From JAGLTQ01 sp964605385 (lineage in GTDB: Bacteria > Pseudomonadota > Gammaproteobacteria > UBA6429 > Thiohalophilaceae): a DNA stretch of 64,000 nucleotides. The position numbers were made by a program, and so were the translations under genes. The notes below the pieces were generated by a model. It had not been told where the DNA came from. It saw only the letters and a program-made list of their open reading frames with translations, and did no database searches. Shown piece after piece: positions 26,168-36,177 of the stretch. Each line of letters opens with the position of its first letter. The stretch's first letter is position 1. Location of the stretch: NCBI GenBank assembly GCA_964605385.1, contig CAZSCK010000001.1:62001-126000 (forward strand), written 5' to 3'.

Positions 26168-26200
26168 TTTAAAATAAAGATACAAAATCAATAGGACTTT

Positions 26201-26356
26201 GCACGGATAGTGAGTCAATAGAGAACAAGGCAAAAACTAACGAAAAAACGGAGCTTACACGTAGTAAGTGAGTATTTTGAGTTGGTTTTTCTTCGTGCCC
26301 CTCATTGAAATAATTTAGAGGGTAAACGCCGTTATCTGTTGACTCACTATTCGTGC
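26201..26356. repeat. palindromic element family, copy B (complete)
   Basis: A 156-base imperfect palindrome. The left arm GCACGGATAGTGAGTCAATAG pairs with the right arm, whose reverse complement reads GCACGAATAGTGAGTCAACAG. Inside lie GAACAAGGC, the hairpin CTTAC-ACGTA-GTAAG (26254-26268) with trailing TGAG, and the hairpin CCCTC ... GAGGG followed by TAAACGCCGTTATC. It fills the space between the convergent YdcF-like gene and der, where it could end both transcripts. Confidence 0.85.
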
Positions 26357-26362
26357 AGTGTT

Positions 26363-27748
26363 CTATTTTACGTGCTTCATCATCCGTCTTCTTTTAGCCT
26401 GCTGACGACGAGTAAGATTATTCTTATTCTTTCTGTCTTTAAACGGATTATCACCTGTTTTAAATTCAATCCGAATCGGTGTACCGTGTAAGTTTAAACG
26501 TTTAAGGAAAGCATTAAATAGATAACGCTTATAACTCGCGGGAACATCGTCTGTTTTATTACCATGAATAACGATAATCGGTGGGTTTTTACCACCCTGG
26601 TGTGCATAACGAAGTTTAATTCTATGCCCATGTATAATCGGTGGCTGATGTTGCTGTACTAAATACTCTAACAGCTTTGTTAATTTCGGTGTTGAGAACT
26701 CAGCCATTGCAGAGTTATAAGCGGTTTGAACATAACCAAATAAATCACCAACACCCGTTCCATGTAATGCTGAAACATATTTTTTCTTGGCAAAACTTAA
26801 GAATGGTAGTTTATAATCCAGCTCTGTTTTTATTTTATCTTTTTGATCTTCCTCAAGCCCATCCCATTTATTAATGGCGATAACAAGAGCTCGACCTGCA
26901 TCCATGATGTAACCCAATAATGTTACATCTTGCTCACTAATCGTATCTTGAGCATCCAATACCATAATAACAACATTAGCATCCTGGATAGCTTGTAACG
27001 CTTTAATTACACTATATTTTTCAGCAACTTCATGTACTTTACCGCGTTTTCTTACACCCGCAGTATCAATAATCGTGTATTGCTGACCATCACGCTCAAA
27101 GGGAAGATAAATACTGTCGCGTGTTGTACCAGGCATATCATAAGCAACAACGCGTTCTTCACCTAAAATACGATTAACCAGTGTTGATTTACCAACATTA
27201 GGTCGACCAACAATCGCAATTTTAATTCCTGCGATCACACCTAACTCATCTTCCGGTTCTGGTAGTTCTGCAAGTGATGATTCAATAAGAGCTGTCACAC
27301 CACGGCCTTGAGAAGCAGCTATAGGTTGTGGCTCACCTAAACCTAATGCAAAAAACTCAGCGATAATAACTTCAGCATGTAAGCCATCAATTTTATTTAC
27401 AACAAGAATAATTTTCTTACCGGTATTGCGTAAGCGTTTTGCAATTTCGGCATCCATAGGCATCAGCCCATCATGGGCATCTGTCATGAATAAAATAATA
27501 TTTGCTTCTTCGACAGCCAGCCACGACTGTGCAGCCATTAAGCCATCAAGTCCTTCGACTTCACCACTTAAACCACCCGTATCAATAACGATATAAGGGA
27601 TGTCACCTAACTTGCCATCGCCATACTTTCGATCACGCGTCATACCCGGCTGATCAACAACCAGCGCATCACGAGTTCGAGTCAAACGATTAAATAATGT
27701 TGACTTACCGACATTGGGACGTCCAACTAAAGCGATTACAGGTTTCAT
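26363..27748 (-). CDS. der: ribosome biogenesis GTPase Der
   Basis: Double-GTPase needed for 50S subunit maturation. The 461 residues hold two G domains, each with a GRPNVGKST P-loop (near 9 and 183) and matching DTGG / DTAG and NK(I/W)D motifs. A C-terminal KH-like domain (about 360-440) and a basic tail (RRQQAKRRRMMKH) follow. It is the last gene of the hisS-yfgM-bamB-der unit, a standard gammaproteobacterial order. Confidence 0.98.
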   Translation of the reverse strand: MKPVIALVGRPNVGKSTLFNRLTRTRDALVVDQPGMTRDRKYGDGKLGDIPYIVIDTGGLSGEVEGLDGLMAAQSWLAVEEANIILFMTDAHDGLMPMDAEIAKRLRNTGKKIILVVNKIDGLHAEVIIAEFFALGLGEPQPIAASQGRGVTALIESSLAELPEPEDELGVIAGIKIAIVGRPNVGKSTLVNRILGEERVVAYDMPGTTRDSIYLPFERDGQQYTIIDTAGVRKRGKVHEVAEKYSVIKALQAIQDANVVIMVLDAQDTISEQDVTLLGYIMDAGRALVIAINKWDGLEEDQKDKIKTELDYKLPFLSFAKKKYVSALHGTGVGDLFGYVQTAYNSAMAEFSTPKLTKLLEYLVQQHQPPIIHGHRIKLRYAHQGGKNPPIIVIHGNKTDDVPASYKRYLFNAFLKRLNLHGTPIRIEFKTGDNPFKDRKNKNNLTRRQQAKRRRMMKHVK

Positions 27749-27754
27749 GGTGAA

Positions 27755-28987
27755 TTATTTTTTCTCTATTTTAAAAGCTTCTAAATGACCAGATCGATCA
27801 AGTGAAAGCAGTAGACCATTAACCAGTAAAGGTTTAACTAAAATGTTATTATTCTTACTGAAAAGTAAGGCTAGCTCTTTATCTATCTCTTCGTCATCAA
27901 TAAAAATATCACTTTGATTTATCTGTTTTCTTGCAACTATTTTTCCATCTTCACGGTTTAACCAGTGTAGAAAACCATCATAATCACCAACAACAATATA
28001 ATTATCGTATGCTTCTGGCGCAGTCAATCGTCGACGTAATAACTTATCCTGACGCCAGAGGGTAGAGCCATTATAGCGATTTAAAGCCCACACCTGCCCC
28101 ACTGCATCTGTTACGTAAACTCGATATGCATCAACATGAAGACCTGAATACGATGAAAAGTCACGACTCCAGATTAATTGACCAGAACCAATTTTTACAG
28201 CAGCAATACGACCTTGATAACCAGCAACATAAATAACATCGTCAACAATAACAGGATCAATATCCATATCGATAACACGCTCTAACTGATTGCGTCCTTT
28301 AGCAACGGCGATAGTTGATTCCCATAACAGCTTCCCATTCTTTAAGCTTATAGCTGAAAGTTTTCCACTATCTGATGCAGAGATAACAATGTCATTCACG
28401 ATTAATGCTGAACTGCTACCGCGTAAAGTTAAACGTGGTACTGAACGATCATATACCCAATTTTGATTACCGTTATCTGCATTTAAACCGTAAACACGGC
28501 CATCAATTGTTTTAACAACAAGAATGCCATGCGCGATTGCAGGACGAGATAATATTTCACTGCTTAATTGTGTGCGCCATAATTCTTTAATATTTTTTAA
28601 ATCTTGATTTACTGGGTCGTGTTTCCCTAGCTCAAGCGCAACAACTTCACCTTTACTCGTACCAAAAAATAGTTTTTTGTCGGCTAAAGTTAAACCACCG
28701 GATACGGGTATATTGAGATCAACGTCCCAAAGTTGTTTTCCATTCTTAATAGTAAAAGCTTGCAGGTGTCCTTTATAATCAATAACGTATCCAGTGTTTT
28801 TATTAAAAACAGGTTTCAGTTTCAAATAAAAATCACTTACACCTTCACCCACAGTAAACTTCCACTGCCGGGAGATGTCAATTTTATTTGTTAGAGGTGT
28901 TAACTCAACAGGAGGTAGCACTGATGTAGGTGAGCTACCACAACTAACCAAAAGAAAAAATACTGTAACTACAGGAATAAGTCTCAC
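27755..28987 (-). CDS. bamB: outer-membrane assembly lipoprotein BamB
   Basis: Beta-propeller lipoprotein of the BAM complex, which inserts beta-barrel proteins into the outer membrane. The 410 residues begin with a signal and lipobox (LLVSCGSSP, Cys near 16). PQQ-like WD-type blades run through the mature part, such as GKQLWDVDL, NGNQNWVYD, NGKLLWEST, SGQLIWSRD and NGSTLWRQD. It lies 6 bases before der and 2 bases after yfgM. Confidence 0.96.
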   Translation of the reverse strand: MRLIPVVTVFFLLVSCGSSPTSVLPPVELTPLTNKIDISRQWKFTVGEGVSDFYLKLKPVFNKNTGYVIDYKGHLQAFTIKNGKQLWDVDLNIPVSGGLTLADKKLFFGTSKGEVVALELGKHDPVNQDLKNIKELWRTQLSSEILSRPAIAHGILVVKTIDGRVYGLNADNGNQNWVYDRSVPRLTLRGSSSALIVNDIVISASDSGKLSAISLKNGKLLWESTIAVAKGRNQLERVIDMDIDPVIVDDVIYVAGYQGRIAAVKIGSGQLIWSRDFSSYSGLHVDAYRVYVTDAVGQVWALNRYNGSTLWRQDKLLRRRLTAPEAYDNYIVVGDYDGFLHWLNREDGKIVARKQINQSDIFIDDEEIDKELALLFSKNNNILVKPLLVNGLLLSLDRSGHLEAFKIEKK

Positions 28988-28989
28988 TT

Positions 28990-29631
28990 TTATTTAACCT
29001 TATTTGCTTGAGTTAAATCATCCAGCTTCATTTTAATAATGTCATAACGCTGATCACCTGGAACTAAAGAAGACAATGCAAGACGATAATTTTCTTTCGC
29101 TTGCACCGGGAGTTTTTTCGCTAAATTAATATCACCACGTATTTCGTTATAACTACTAGAAAACCCATTCGCGGTTACACCTTTAATTAAAGCTTCAGCA
29201 GATTCAATATTATTTTGAGATAAATACACTCTTGCTAAACGTTGTTGAGCAAGATGTTGAACACCTTCATCATTGCTGTTACCAACCACCCATTTCAATT
29301 GTGAAATGGCTTTGTCAATTTCATTTGCATTCACATTATCTTTTGCTAACAATAAAGCCGCTAACGCAGCATAAGGTGTAGCAGAGTAATCCGCTTTTAA
29401 AGTTTCAGTGTTTTTAGTTTTATCATTCGAATCAGATAAAATCTGATTGTAAATCACTGATGCTTGTTGCGCCTGATTTTGTTTACTCTCAGACCAGTAT
29501 TTATAACCTGCTAACACCACAACACCGATAACAATACCGGCTATTAATGAAACAGAATTCTCTTTCCACCATTGTTTTATTGCCTGAACTTGTTCTTCTT
29601 CAGTTTTATAAACGTCCACTTTTAACTCCAA
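28990..29631 (-). CDS. yfgM: YfgM-like ancillary SecYEG translocon subunit
   Basis: A 213-residue type II membrane protein. It has a short cytoplasmic N-terminus (EEEQVQAIKQWWKEN), one membrane helix (about 29-46) and a periplasmic TPR domain (about 60-205). E. coli YfgM binds the Sec translocon together with the chaperone PpiD. Position between hisS and bamB and the EEEQVxAIKxWW start are typical of the family. Confidence 0.92.
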   Translation of the reverse strand: MELKVDVYKTEEEQVQAIKQWWKENSVSLIAGIVIGVVVLAGYKYWSESKQNQAQQASVIYNQILSDSNDKTKNTETLKADYSATPYAALAALLLAKDNVNANEIDKAISQLKWVVGNSNDEGVQHLAQQRLARVYLSQNNIESAEALIKGVTANGFSSSYNEIRGDINLAKKLPVQAKENYRLALSSLVPGDQRYDIIKMKLDDLTQANKVK

Positions 29632-29645
29632 AATAATCTAATGAT

Positions 29646-30917
29646 TTATATATTATTCTTTAAATAACCTGTAACTTTATCGAGCCCAATCACTTCTTGC
29701 TCTTTCTTTTCACGTAAATATTTTACTGTTATTACATTCTTTTCTAATTCATCATCACCTAAAATAAAAGCGATATTCGCGCCACTTTTATCAGCTTTTT
29801 TCATCTGACTTTTTATACTTCCACCACCACAATGAACCTGTAGTTTTAATCCCGGTATTTCATTACGCCACTTTTCAGATAAAGGCATTCCCTTTGCTAA
29901 GGCTGCATCTCCCACCAGGACTAAATAAGCGTTTAAATTATTGTCACGTTGTACATCTTCTGGAATTTCCAGTAATTCAATTAAACGTTCAATACCTAAA
30001 GCAAAACCAATTGCAGGGGTTGCCTTACCACCTAATTGTTCAACCAAACCATCAAAGCGACCGCCCGCACAAACTGTTCCTTGCGCACCTAATTTATCCG
30101 TTACCCATTCAAATACGGTTTTACTGTAATAATCCAAACCACGTACCAGCCGGGGATTAATTTTATAACTCACGCCAGCATCATTAAGTGTTTTACATAA
30201 GGCTTCAAAGTCCTGTTTTGATTCAGCATCCAGATGATCAATTAACTTCGGTGCATTCTCATTTAATTTCTGCATTTCCGGGTTTTTACTATCCAAAATA
30301 CGTAATGGATTCGTGTGCAAACGACGCAGGCTATCTTCATCAAGTTCTGACTGATGAGCTTCAAAATATTTCACTAATACTTCACGATATTCCTGTCGTG
30401 CAGCAGATGAACCTAATGAATTTAACTCAAGCATCACATCATCACTCATACCTAACTTTTGCCATAAGCGATTTGACATCAATATAAGTTCCGCATCAAT
30501 ATCCGGCCCGGCAAGACCGAAAGCTTCAACACCGAACTGGTGAAATTGACGGTAACGTCCCTTCTGTGGTCGTTCATGTCTGAACATAGGACCGCTATAC
30601 CATAAACGTTGTATTTGATTGTGCAATAAACCATGTTGCATAGTTGCGCGTACGCAACTTGCAGTACCTTCCGGACGCAGCGTTAAACTATCGCCATTAC
30701 GATCTTCAAAGGTATACATTTCTTTTTCAACAATATCGGTAACTTCACCAATCGAGCGTTTAAATAGCCCTGTACTTTCAACGATAGGCATTCTTATTTC
30801 CTGGTAACCATAAGATTGCATTAGTTGTCTAAAGGTATTTTCAACATACTGCCAGTAAGGCGTTTGTTCAGGCAAGATATCATTCATGCCTCGAATTGCT
30901 TGTATTAACTTAGCCAC
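29646..30917 (-). CDS. hisS: histidyl-tRNA synthetase
   Basis: Class II aminoacyl-tRNA synthetase that charges tRNA-His. The 423 residues contain motif 1 around residues 35-60, motif 2 (TLRPEGTASCVRA and FRHERPQKGRYRQFHQ), the HisA signature LVRGLDYYSKTVFEW and GIGFALGIERL. The start MAKLIQAIRGMNDILP is canonical. In E. coli ispG and rodZ lie just upstream of hisS; here a 34-base gap leads straight to pilW. Confidence 0.98.
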   Translation of the reverse strand: MAKLIQAIRGMNDILPEQTPYWQYVENTFRQLMQSYGYQEIRMPIVESTGLFKRSIGEVTDIVEKEMYTFEDRNGDSLTLRPEGTASCVRATMQHGLLHNQIQRLWYSGPMFRHERPQKGRYRQFHQFGVEAFGLAGPDIDAELILMSNRLWQKLGMSDDVMLELNSLGSSAARQEYREVLVKYFEAHQSELDEDSLRRLHTNPLRILDSKNPEMQKLNENAPKLIDHLDAESKQDFEALCKTLNDAGVSYKINPRLVRGLDYYSKTVFEWVTDKLGAQGTVCAGGRFDGLVEQLGGKATPAIGFALGIERLIELLEIPEDVQRDNNLNAYLVLVGDAALAKGMPLSEKWRNEIPGLKLQVHCGGGSIKSQMKKADKSGANIAFILGDDELEKNVITVKYLREKKEQEVIGLDKVTGYLKNNI

Positions 30918-30951
30918 AGTTTTTTATTTTTTCACTCTATATTTATTATTT

Positions 30952-31707
30952 TTAACGTATTTTTAATTTTTTTAACAAAGCAGCTTCTCGTGACTCAGGA
31001 AAAAATTGTTTTAACTTTAAAGCAAGGCTTCCAGCCTGACCTTTCAACCCTTTTTTACGAGAAATCAACAATTCCAACCATAAGCTTTGAGATGATGGGC
31101 GAGCAAGATTTTTATGTCTTTCTAAATAAGAGCTTGCAACAGAAATCTTTTGTTTATCAAAAAATATTTGCGCCAAGCCCAATAAAGCAGCAGGTAAATT
31201 TTTATCGAATTTTAAAGCTGTACTGAAGAATTTTTCAGTCTGATAAATGTTGCCACCTTTCTCTGTACACAAGCCCATATTTTCATAAGCTTGTCCTTTA
31301 TTACTATATAAAGGATCAAGCAATACTTTATTTAAAAGTGCCATGCCTTTTTTATAAGAACCTGAGCCACATAAAAATATTGCATAATTGTTTTTAATCG
31401 CAGAATCTTCATCATCTAATTTCATTGCTTTTCTAAAATGTTCACGAGCTAAATTATTTTGTTCTAAACGACGATAAAGTTCCGCAATATAATGATGAGC
31501 ATTGGCATTATCATCATCAAACGCCAGTGCTTTTTTCAGCTTATTCATTGCAATTTTATATTTGCCACGTGCTAAATAAGCAACACCGAGTTCAGCGTTG
31601 GCAACTGAGGCTTTTTTATAATCAACGCCAAATCGTTCTGTTTTTGCAGCACAGCCTGAAACTATGAGTAAAAACAACAAACCTGTTACATGGAACACTG
31701 TTCTCAT
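30952..31707 (-). CDS. pilW: type IV pilus biogenesis/stability lipoprotein PilW (PilF)
   Basis: A 251-residue outer-membrane TPR lipoprotein required for PilQ secretin assembly in type IV pilus systems. The signal ends LLIVSGCAAK (Cys near 19). Six or so TPR units follow (ANAELGVAYLARGKYKIAMNKLKKAL and others), with NYAIFLCGSGSY marking PilF. The rlmN stop region and the pilW ATG overlap by 4 bases, the conserved rlmN-pilF pair. Confidence 0.94.
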   Translation of the reverse strand: MRTVFHVTGLLFLLIVSGCAAKTERFGVDYKKASVANAELGVAYLARGKYKIAMNKLKKALAFDDDNANAHHYIAELYRRLEQNNLAREHFRKAMKLDDEDSAIKNNYAIFLCGSGSYKKGMALLNKVLLDPLYSNKGQAYENMGLCTEKGGNIYQTEKFFSTALKFDKNLPAALLGLAQIFFDKQKISVASSYLERHKNLARPSSQSLWLELLISRKKGLKGQAGSLALKLKQFFPESREAALLKKLKIR

Positions 31708-32831
31708 ACTGCTCTCCTTGTTGAAATTGCGTTTTTCTCTTGACGACGTGCACTACGTTTAGTTTTATCTAATACCTTTCCGGCTAATTGACCACATGCG
31801 GCATCAATATCTTCGCCACGTGTTTTACGCATTGTAGTCAGCAAACCACCCTTTACCACTATATTTCTAAAACGTTCAATCGCTTCTATTGAAGACGTGG
31901 CGTAACCACTACCAGAGAAAGAATTAAACGGAATAAGATTTATTTTGCACGGAAAATCTTTTAATAATTTAACCAGTTGACGTGCGTGTTCTGGTTTATC
32001 ATTAACGCCATCTAACAAAACATATTCAACAGTGACTTTTCGTTTTGTTTCGCCTGAAACGTAACGTTTACACGCCTCGAGTAATTCTTTAATTGGATAC
32101 TTTCGATTAATTGGCACTAATTCATTACGCAGTTCATCGTTAGGTGCATGCAATGAAAGTGCAAGACTGACTTCACTCACTTCTTTAAGTCGATCTAATG
32201 CGGGTATTACACCAGAGGTACTTAATGTTACACGGCGTTTAGATAAGCCATAGGCATTATCTTCAAGCATGATATTCATTGCTGCAACAACATTATCAAA
32301 ATTAAGTAATGGTTCACCCATTCCCATCAAAACAATGTTTGAAATAACTCGTTCATTTCGAGGAATACATTTAAGTGCACGGTTAGCAATAACAACTTGA
32401 GCAATAATTTCTGCTGTTGTCAGGTTTCGATTAAAACCTTGTTTTGCAGTTGAACAAAAACTGCATTCCAATGCACAGCCTACCTGGGATGAAATACACA
32501 AAGTGCCACGCGTACTTTCAGGAATATAAACCGTTTCAATACTGTTACCGCTATCAAGACGCAACAACCATTTAATGGTGCCATCATCTGAATGTTGTTC
32601 GGTAACAATTTCCGGAAATTTTATTTCTGCTATTTCTGTCAGCTTTTCACGCAATGATTTACTGAAATTATTCATTTCAGAAAAATCATCCACACCAAAC
32701 TGATAAATCCATTTTAATAATTGCGCAGCACGAAAAGGCTTTTCACCTAAATCGGTAAAATACTTTTCGAGTCCTTGCCGATCAAAGTTCAGCAAGTTCA
32801 CCTTTTCATGCTTTTGCAATTTAACTTCCAT
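31704..32831 (-). CDS. rlmN: 23S rRNA / tRNA adenine-C2 methyltransferase
   Basis: A radical-SAM enzyme that makes m2A2503 in 23S rRNA and m2A37 in some tRNAs. The 375 residues hold the cluster motif CALECSFCSTAKQGF (near 118-132), the GMGEPLLN motif and the SLHAPND segment, with the second catalytic Cys in ACGQLAGK near the C-terminus. It lies 24 bases after ndk. Confidence 0.97.
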   Translation of the reverse strand: MEVKLQKHEKVNLLNFDRQGLEKYFTDLGEKPFRAAQLLKWIYQFGVDDFSEMNNFSKSLREKLTEIAEIKFPEIVTEQHSDDGTIKWLLRLDSGNSIETVYIPESTRGTLCISSQVGCALECSFCSTAKQGFNRNLTTAEIIAQVVIANRALKCIPRNERVISNIVLMGMGEPLLNFDNVVAAMNIMLEDNAYGLSKRRVTLSTSGVIPALDRLKEVSEVSLALSLHAPNDELRNELVPINRKYPIKELLEACKRYVSGETKRKVTVEYVLLDGVNDKPEHARQLVKLLKDFPCKINLIPFNSFSGSGYATSSIEAIERFRNIVVKGGLLTTMRKTRGEDIDAACGQLAGKVLDKTKRSARRQEKNAISTRRAV

Positions 32832-32855
32832 TAGAATTTAATCTTAATTTTAATA

Positions 32856-33287
32856 TTAACGAAGACGCGGGCAAAGTTCATCATCTGAAAAGAAAAAAGC
32901 AATTTCAGCTTTTGCAGTCTCAGAGGCATCTGAACCATGTACCGCATTTTCATCTAGCGAATCTGCGAAATCAGAACGGATAGTTCCAGCGGCTGCTTCT
33001 TTAGGATTGGTTGCACCCATTACTTCACGGTTTTTAGCAATTGCATCTTCGCCTTCTAAAGCCTGAATCATCACAGGGCCTGAAGTCATGAAAGCAACGA
33101 GTTCACCATAGAATGGACGTTCTTTGTGTACCGCATAGAATTCACCGGCTTTTTCTTCGCTCAGCTGCATCATTTTAGCTGCTACAATTTTCAAACCTGC
33201 TTTTTCAAAACGGCTGTATATTTCACCAATTACATTTTTAGCAACTGCGTCAGGTTTAATAATTGAAATGGTACGCTCTTGGGACAT
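32856..33287 (-). CDS. ndk: nucleoside diphosphate kinase
   Basis: Transfers gamma-phosphate between nucleoside triphosphates and diphosphates. The 143-residue length is standard. ISIIKPDAV at the start, ATNPKEAAAGTIRSDFA and the NAVHGSDASETAKAEI segment with its catalytic His near 117 are all present. It heads the ndk-rlmN-pilW-hisS unit. Confidence 0.98.
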   Translation of the reverse strand: MSQERTISIIKPDAVAKNVIGEIYSRFEKAGLKIVAAKMMQLSEEKAGEFYAVHKERPFYGELVAFMTSGPVMIQALEGEDAIAKNREVMGATNPKEAAAGTIRSDFADSLDENAVHGSDASETAKAEIAFFFSDDELCPRLR

Positions 33288-33657
33288 GTATATTTACTCC
33301 GGTCCGGGATTATGGACTGTATTTTAGGGTTACAAAATAACATAAACCCGCGAAAATACGCGGGTTTACGTCCCAATATCTGAGGGGGTAATTTTATCGT
33401 CTGGTGAAGTTTCAAGCAATCAAAACTCTGCTATTTTTGGGGATATTAAGGCTTTTTAATGGGTATATACCGTTATTACGAGGCATGCTCTTTTATGCCG
33501 AAGTAATCTCCGGAAAAGTGCTATTAATCGTGAGATTACTACGATCTTCCTCGGCAACAGCTCCTCTCCTACATGGCCCAAGCCAGCTTCTCAACCTCTG
33601 GTTTCACCTTCTCCGTGCAGTTGTCACAATGACCGGATTAATAGAGAAATTGAACTC
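33288..33657. other. 370-base intergenic region without a supported gene
   Basis: It holds a 10-base hairpin at 33343-33368 (TAAACCCGCG / CGCGGGTTTA, loop AAAATA) but no clear U-tract. It also holds an 85-codon open frame at 33404-33661 on the plus strand with a GTG start and hydrophobic, Leu-rich sequence. That frame lacks a good ribosome-binding site and resembles no family I know. The region presumably contains the ndk promoter. A small RNA cannot be excluded. Confidence 0.5.
33343..33368. terminator. GC-rich hairpin upstream of ndk
   Basis: Perfect 10-base stem with a 6-base loop. It could terminate the iscX transcript reading toward ndk, although a run of T residues is not adjacent in either direction. 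Confidence 0.4.
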
Positions 33658-33858
33658 CTAATCCTTCTCATCGATCCAAGCTAGCTGAATGGCTTCGAGG
33701 ATTTTCTCTCCTGAATTTTGCGGCTCATCATCAAACTCTTTCAGTTGACAGATCCATTCATGCAAATCAGTAAATCGAACCCATTGAGGATCCACATCAG
33801 GATGGGCCTCATCCAGCGCTATCGCAATTTCCAGGCTATCTATCCATTTTAGTAACAT
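33658..33858 (-). CDS. iscX: Fe-S cluster assembly protein IscX
   Basis: A 66-residue acidic protein that binds IscS and modulates Fe-S cluster assembly as a possible iron-dependent regulator. LKWIDSLEIAIALDEAHPDVDPQWVRFTDLHEWI matches E. coli IscX closely, ending in KILEAIQLAWIDE. In most gammaproteobacteria it directly follows fdx. Here a PhnD-like and a histidine kinase gene separate the two. Confidence 0.96.
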   Translation of the reverse strand: MLLKWIDSLEIAIALDEAHPDVDPQWVRFTDLHEWICQLKEFDDEPQNSGEKILEAIQLAWIDEKD

Positions 33859-33945
33859 TAAAACTCCTCAGAAATGAAAGTAATGTAGATTATATTTTAC
33901 TACGAACTAGCAAAAAGTGTGGGAAGGATAAATTATTTTTTTAAA

Positions 33946-36174
33946 TTAACTATCCAGCATTTCACGAACTTTCATAATTAAAACATTGGAGCTTATAGGT
34001 TTATAGAGCAGTTTTTGATGCAACTCATCAGATACTTGTCCCTGGTGCCGATCATCATTAAAACCACTGACCAGCTGTATTTTCATTTTTGGATAGCGTT
34101 GTAAAATTTTATTCGCCAACTCATATCCATCCATTCCAGGCATAATTATATCGGTGATAACAGCATCCACTTTATTTGAAGACAATACTTCAAGTGCTTG
34201 TTTCCCGCTACTGGCCAATAAAATAGTATAACCTTGAATCTCAAGTATACTTTTCATTAATCTTACCAATGATCTTTCATCATCAACAACCAACAAAGTT
34301 TCAGAACCATGGAATTCTGACTTATCAGCTTTTGTGACAGCACTCTCTGCTTTTATTTGTTTCTTCTTGAAACGAGGAAAATAAATGGCGAAACGTGTTC
34401 CGTGTTCGAGTTCAGAGTAAACTTTAATTGCACCCTGACTGCGCGTTACAAATCCATAAACCTGGCTTAAGCCCAGTCCCGTTCCCTCACTTCCTTTGGT
34501 AGAATAAAACGGTTCAAAAACATGACTCTCTGTTTCGCTGTCCATACCACAACCTGTGTCAGTAACAGTTAAAATAACATAATCACCTTCATCCACACCC
34601 AGTTGTTGTGCATCATATAATAGTAGATGTTCATTTCGAGTTACAAACGTTAACCGGCCACCTTCGCTCATTGCATGCATAGCATTGATGCTCATATTCA
34701 ACATCATATCTTCCAAATCACTTATATCAACTGATATCGGCCAAACATCATCGATTAAATCAAATATAAGCTTAATGCGAACCGTGAGGGTTTTTTCCAG
34801 CATATCCTGATTGTCTTTAAGCAAATAATTTAGATCTACTTCAGTTGCTAAAGATGCTTTCTGACGAGAAAACCCGAGCAATCTCTTTGTCAGCTTTGCA
34901 CCACGTTCACCTGCGTGTTGAATTTCGCTAATGTAGTCAAGTAATTCAGGCTGCTCATTTAACCCCATCTGTAACAACTCTGTATAACCCAAAATAACGC
35001 CCAGCATATTATTATAATCATGTGCGATGCCGCCAGTGAGTTTACCTAACGCATCCATTTTTTGTGTACGCCTTAATATTTCTTCTTGTTGCTGTTGATG
35101 AGTTATATCCTCCACAAACGAAGCCACTCCCACTACCTTGCCCTCTTCATTAACCAAAGGCGTATTACTCCATTCGCAGGTTATTTCTTTTCCCTCTTTG
35201 GTAATATTTGTATTAATGCTATGACCATCTCCTCTGTTAGCAATCAGCTCTTTCCAGATATTATTAACATGCGCACTGGCACTCTCAGGCAATATATTTT
35301 CTGTTATATGATGCCCAACGACTTCATCTTTACTAAAACCAAATATTTTTTCTGCTGCCGGATTCCAGTCAACAACTCTGAAATCAGTGCTCCATTCAAT
35401 AATACCTATAGGGCTTAATTGACGATGCAGTAATAAGCGTTGTTGAGATTTTTGAAGTTCTTCTTCTGCTTTTCTCTGCTCATTAATAACATTTTCAAAT
35501 ACGCTAACAAGATTGTTGACATCTGGATCTGATGTATGAATTTTTGGAAATTTTTTATCCTGGCTATGATTATAATCAAGTAACTTTTGTGAAAATGAAC
35601 TTAGAGGTAAACTGATTCTTCTACCTATTAAAAAGGCAATAGCAAATGCCAGCACTCCAAGTAAACTGATAAACCAGAATAGATCACGGGAAAGTTTGTT
35701 GATTAGGCCAGTTACTTCCGTTTGATTGATACCCAAATGAATACGTGCCGTTAATCCTTTGATTAACGGGGCATCAAATTCAATAATCTCGCCCTGCTTC
35801 GTTAAATATTTATGATTAAAGTGAGAGCTATTAATCGTTTCAGTATGGTGAAATAAATTTTCGAATAAAAAACGTGGGAAACCTTTGTCAAAAGAATGAG
35901 CAAATAATTCGCCATTCATATCTGTAACATAGGCAAACTCTATGGTTTCATCCTTTACGATACGAAGTAACACTTCTCTAACAGGAATTTTGTTACCATT
36001 AATCGAATCTTTGGCAATACCTTCACTCAGGCTGCGAGTAAGCGTTTCCACCCATTCCAGCTGACTTTTTTCAAGGTGGTGGCGAATTTGTCTGCTCTGA
36101 AAATAATAACTACCAACAAGTGTCAAAGTGATGACACCAACCACTAACAATAAAAGTTTGTTAGTCAGAGTCAT
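33946..36174 (-). CDS. hybrid sensor histidine kinase with PAS and receiver domains
   Basis: A 742-residue membrane kinase. Membrane segments at about 8-26 and 168-190 enclose a periplasmic sensor domain. A HAMP-like linker, a PAS domain (about 250-360), an NtrB-like phosphoacceptor region with GGIAHDYNNML (His near 384), an ATPase domain (NMSINAMHAM, DTGCGM, GTGLGLSQVYGF) and a C-terminal receiver follow. The receiver has the DD pair in LLVVDDERS, the acceptor Asp in VITDIIMPGMDG near 675 and a KP motif. No output domain or partner response regulator is in the window, so the receiver probably passes phosphate onward or modulates the kinase. It begins 3 bases after the PhnD-like gene, so the two are one unit. 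Confidence 0.92.
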   Translation of the reverse strand: MTLTNKLLLLVVGVITLTLVGSYYFQSRQIRHHLEKSQLEWVETLTRSLSEGIAKDSINGNKIPVREVLLRIVKDETIEFAYVTDMNGELFAHSFDKGFPRFLFENLFHHTETINSSHFNHKYLTKQGEIIEFDAPLIKGLTARIHLGINQTEVTGLINKLSRDLFWFISLLGVLAFAIAFLIGRRISLPLSSFSQKLLDYNHSQDKKFPKIHTSDPDVNNLVSVFENVINEQRKAEEELQKSQQRLLLHRQLSPIGIIEWSTDFRVVDWNPAAEKIFGFSKDEVVGHHITENILPESASAHVNNIWKELIANRGDGHSINTNITKEGKEITCEWSNTPLVNEEGKVVGVASFVEDITHQQQQEEILRRTQKMDALGKLTGGIAHDYNNMLGVILGYTELLQMGLNEQPELLDYISEIQHAGERGAKLTKRLLGFSRQKASLATEVDLNYLLKDNQDMLEKTLTVRIKLIFDLIDDVWPISVDISDLEDMMLNMSINAMHAMSEGGRLTFVTRNEHLLLYDAQQLGVDEGDYVILTVTDTGCGMDSETESHVFEPFYSTKGSEGTGLGLSQVYGFVTRSQGAIKVYSELEHGTRFAIYFPRFKKKQIKAESAVTKADKSEFHGSETLLVVDDERSLVRLMKSILEIQGYTILLASSGKQALEVLSSNKVDAVITDIIMPGMDGYELANKILQRYPKMKIQLVSGFNDDRHQGQVSDELHQKLLYKPISSNVLIMKVREMLDS

Positions 36175-36177
36175 TTA

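Noticed and set aside
33404..33661. 85-codon plus-strand open frame convergent with iscX
   Set aside because: GTG start without a well-placed ribosome-binding site, Leu-rich low-complexity translation and no recognised family.
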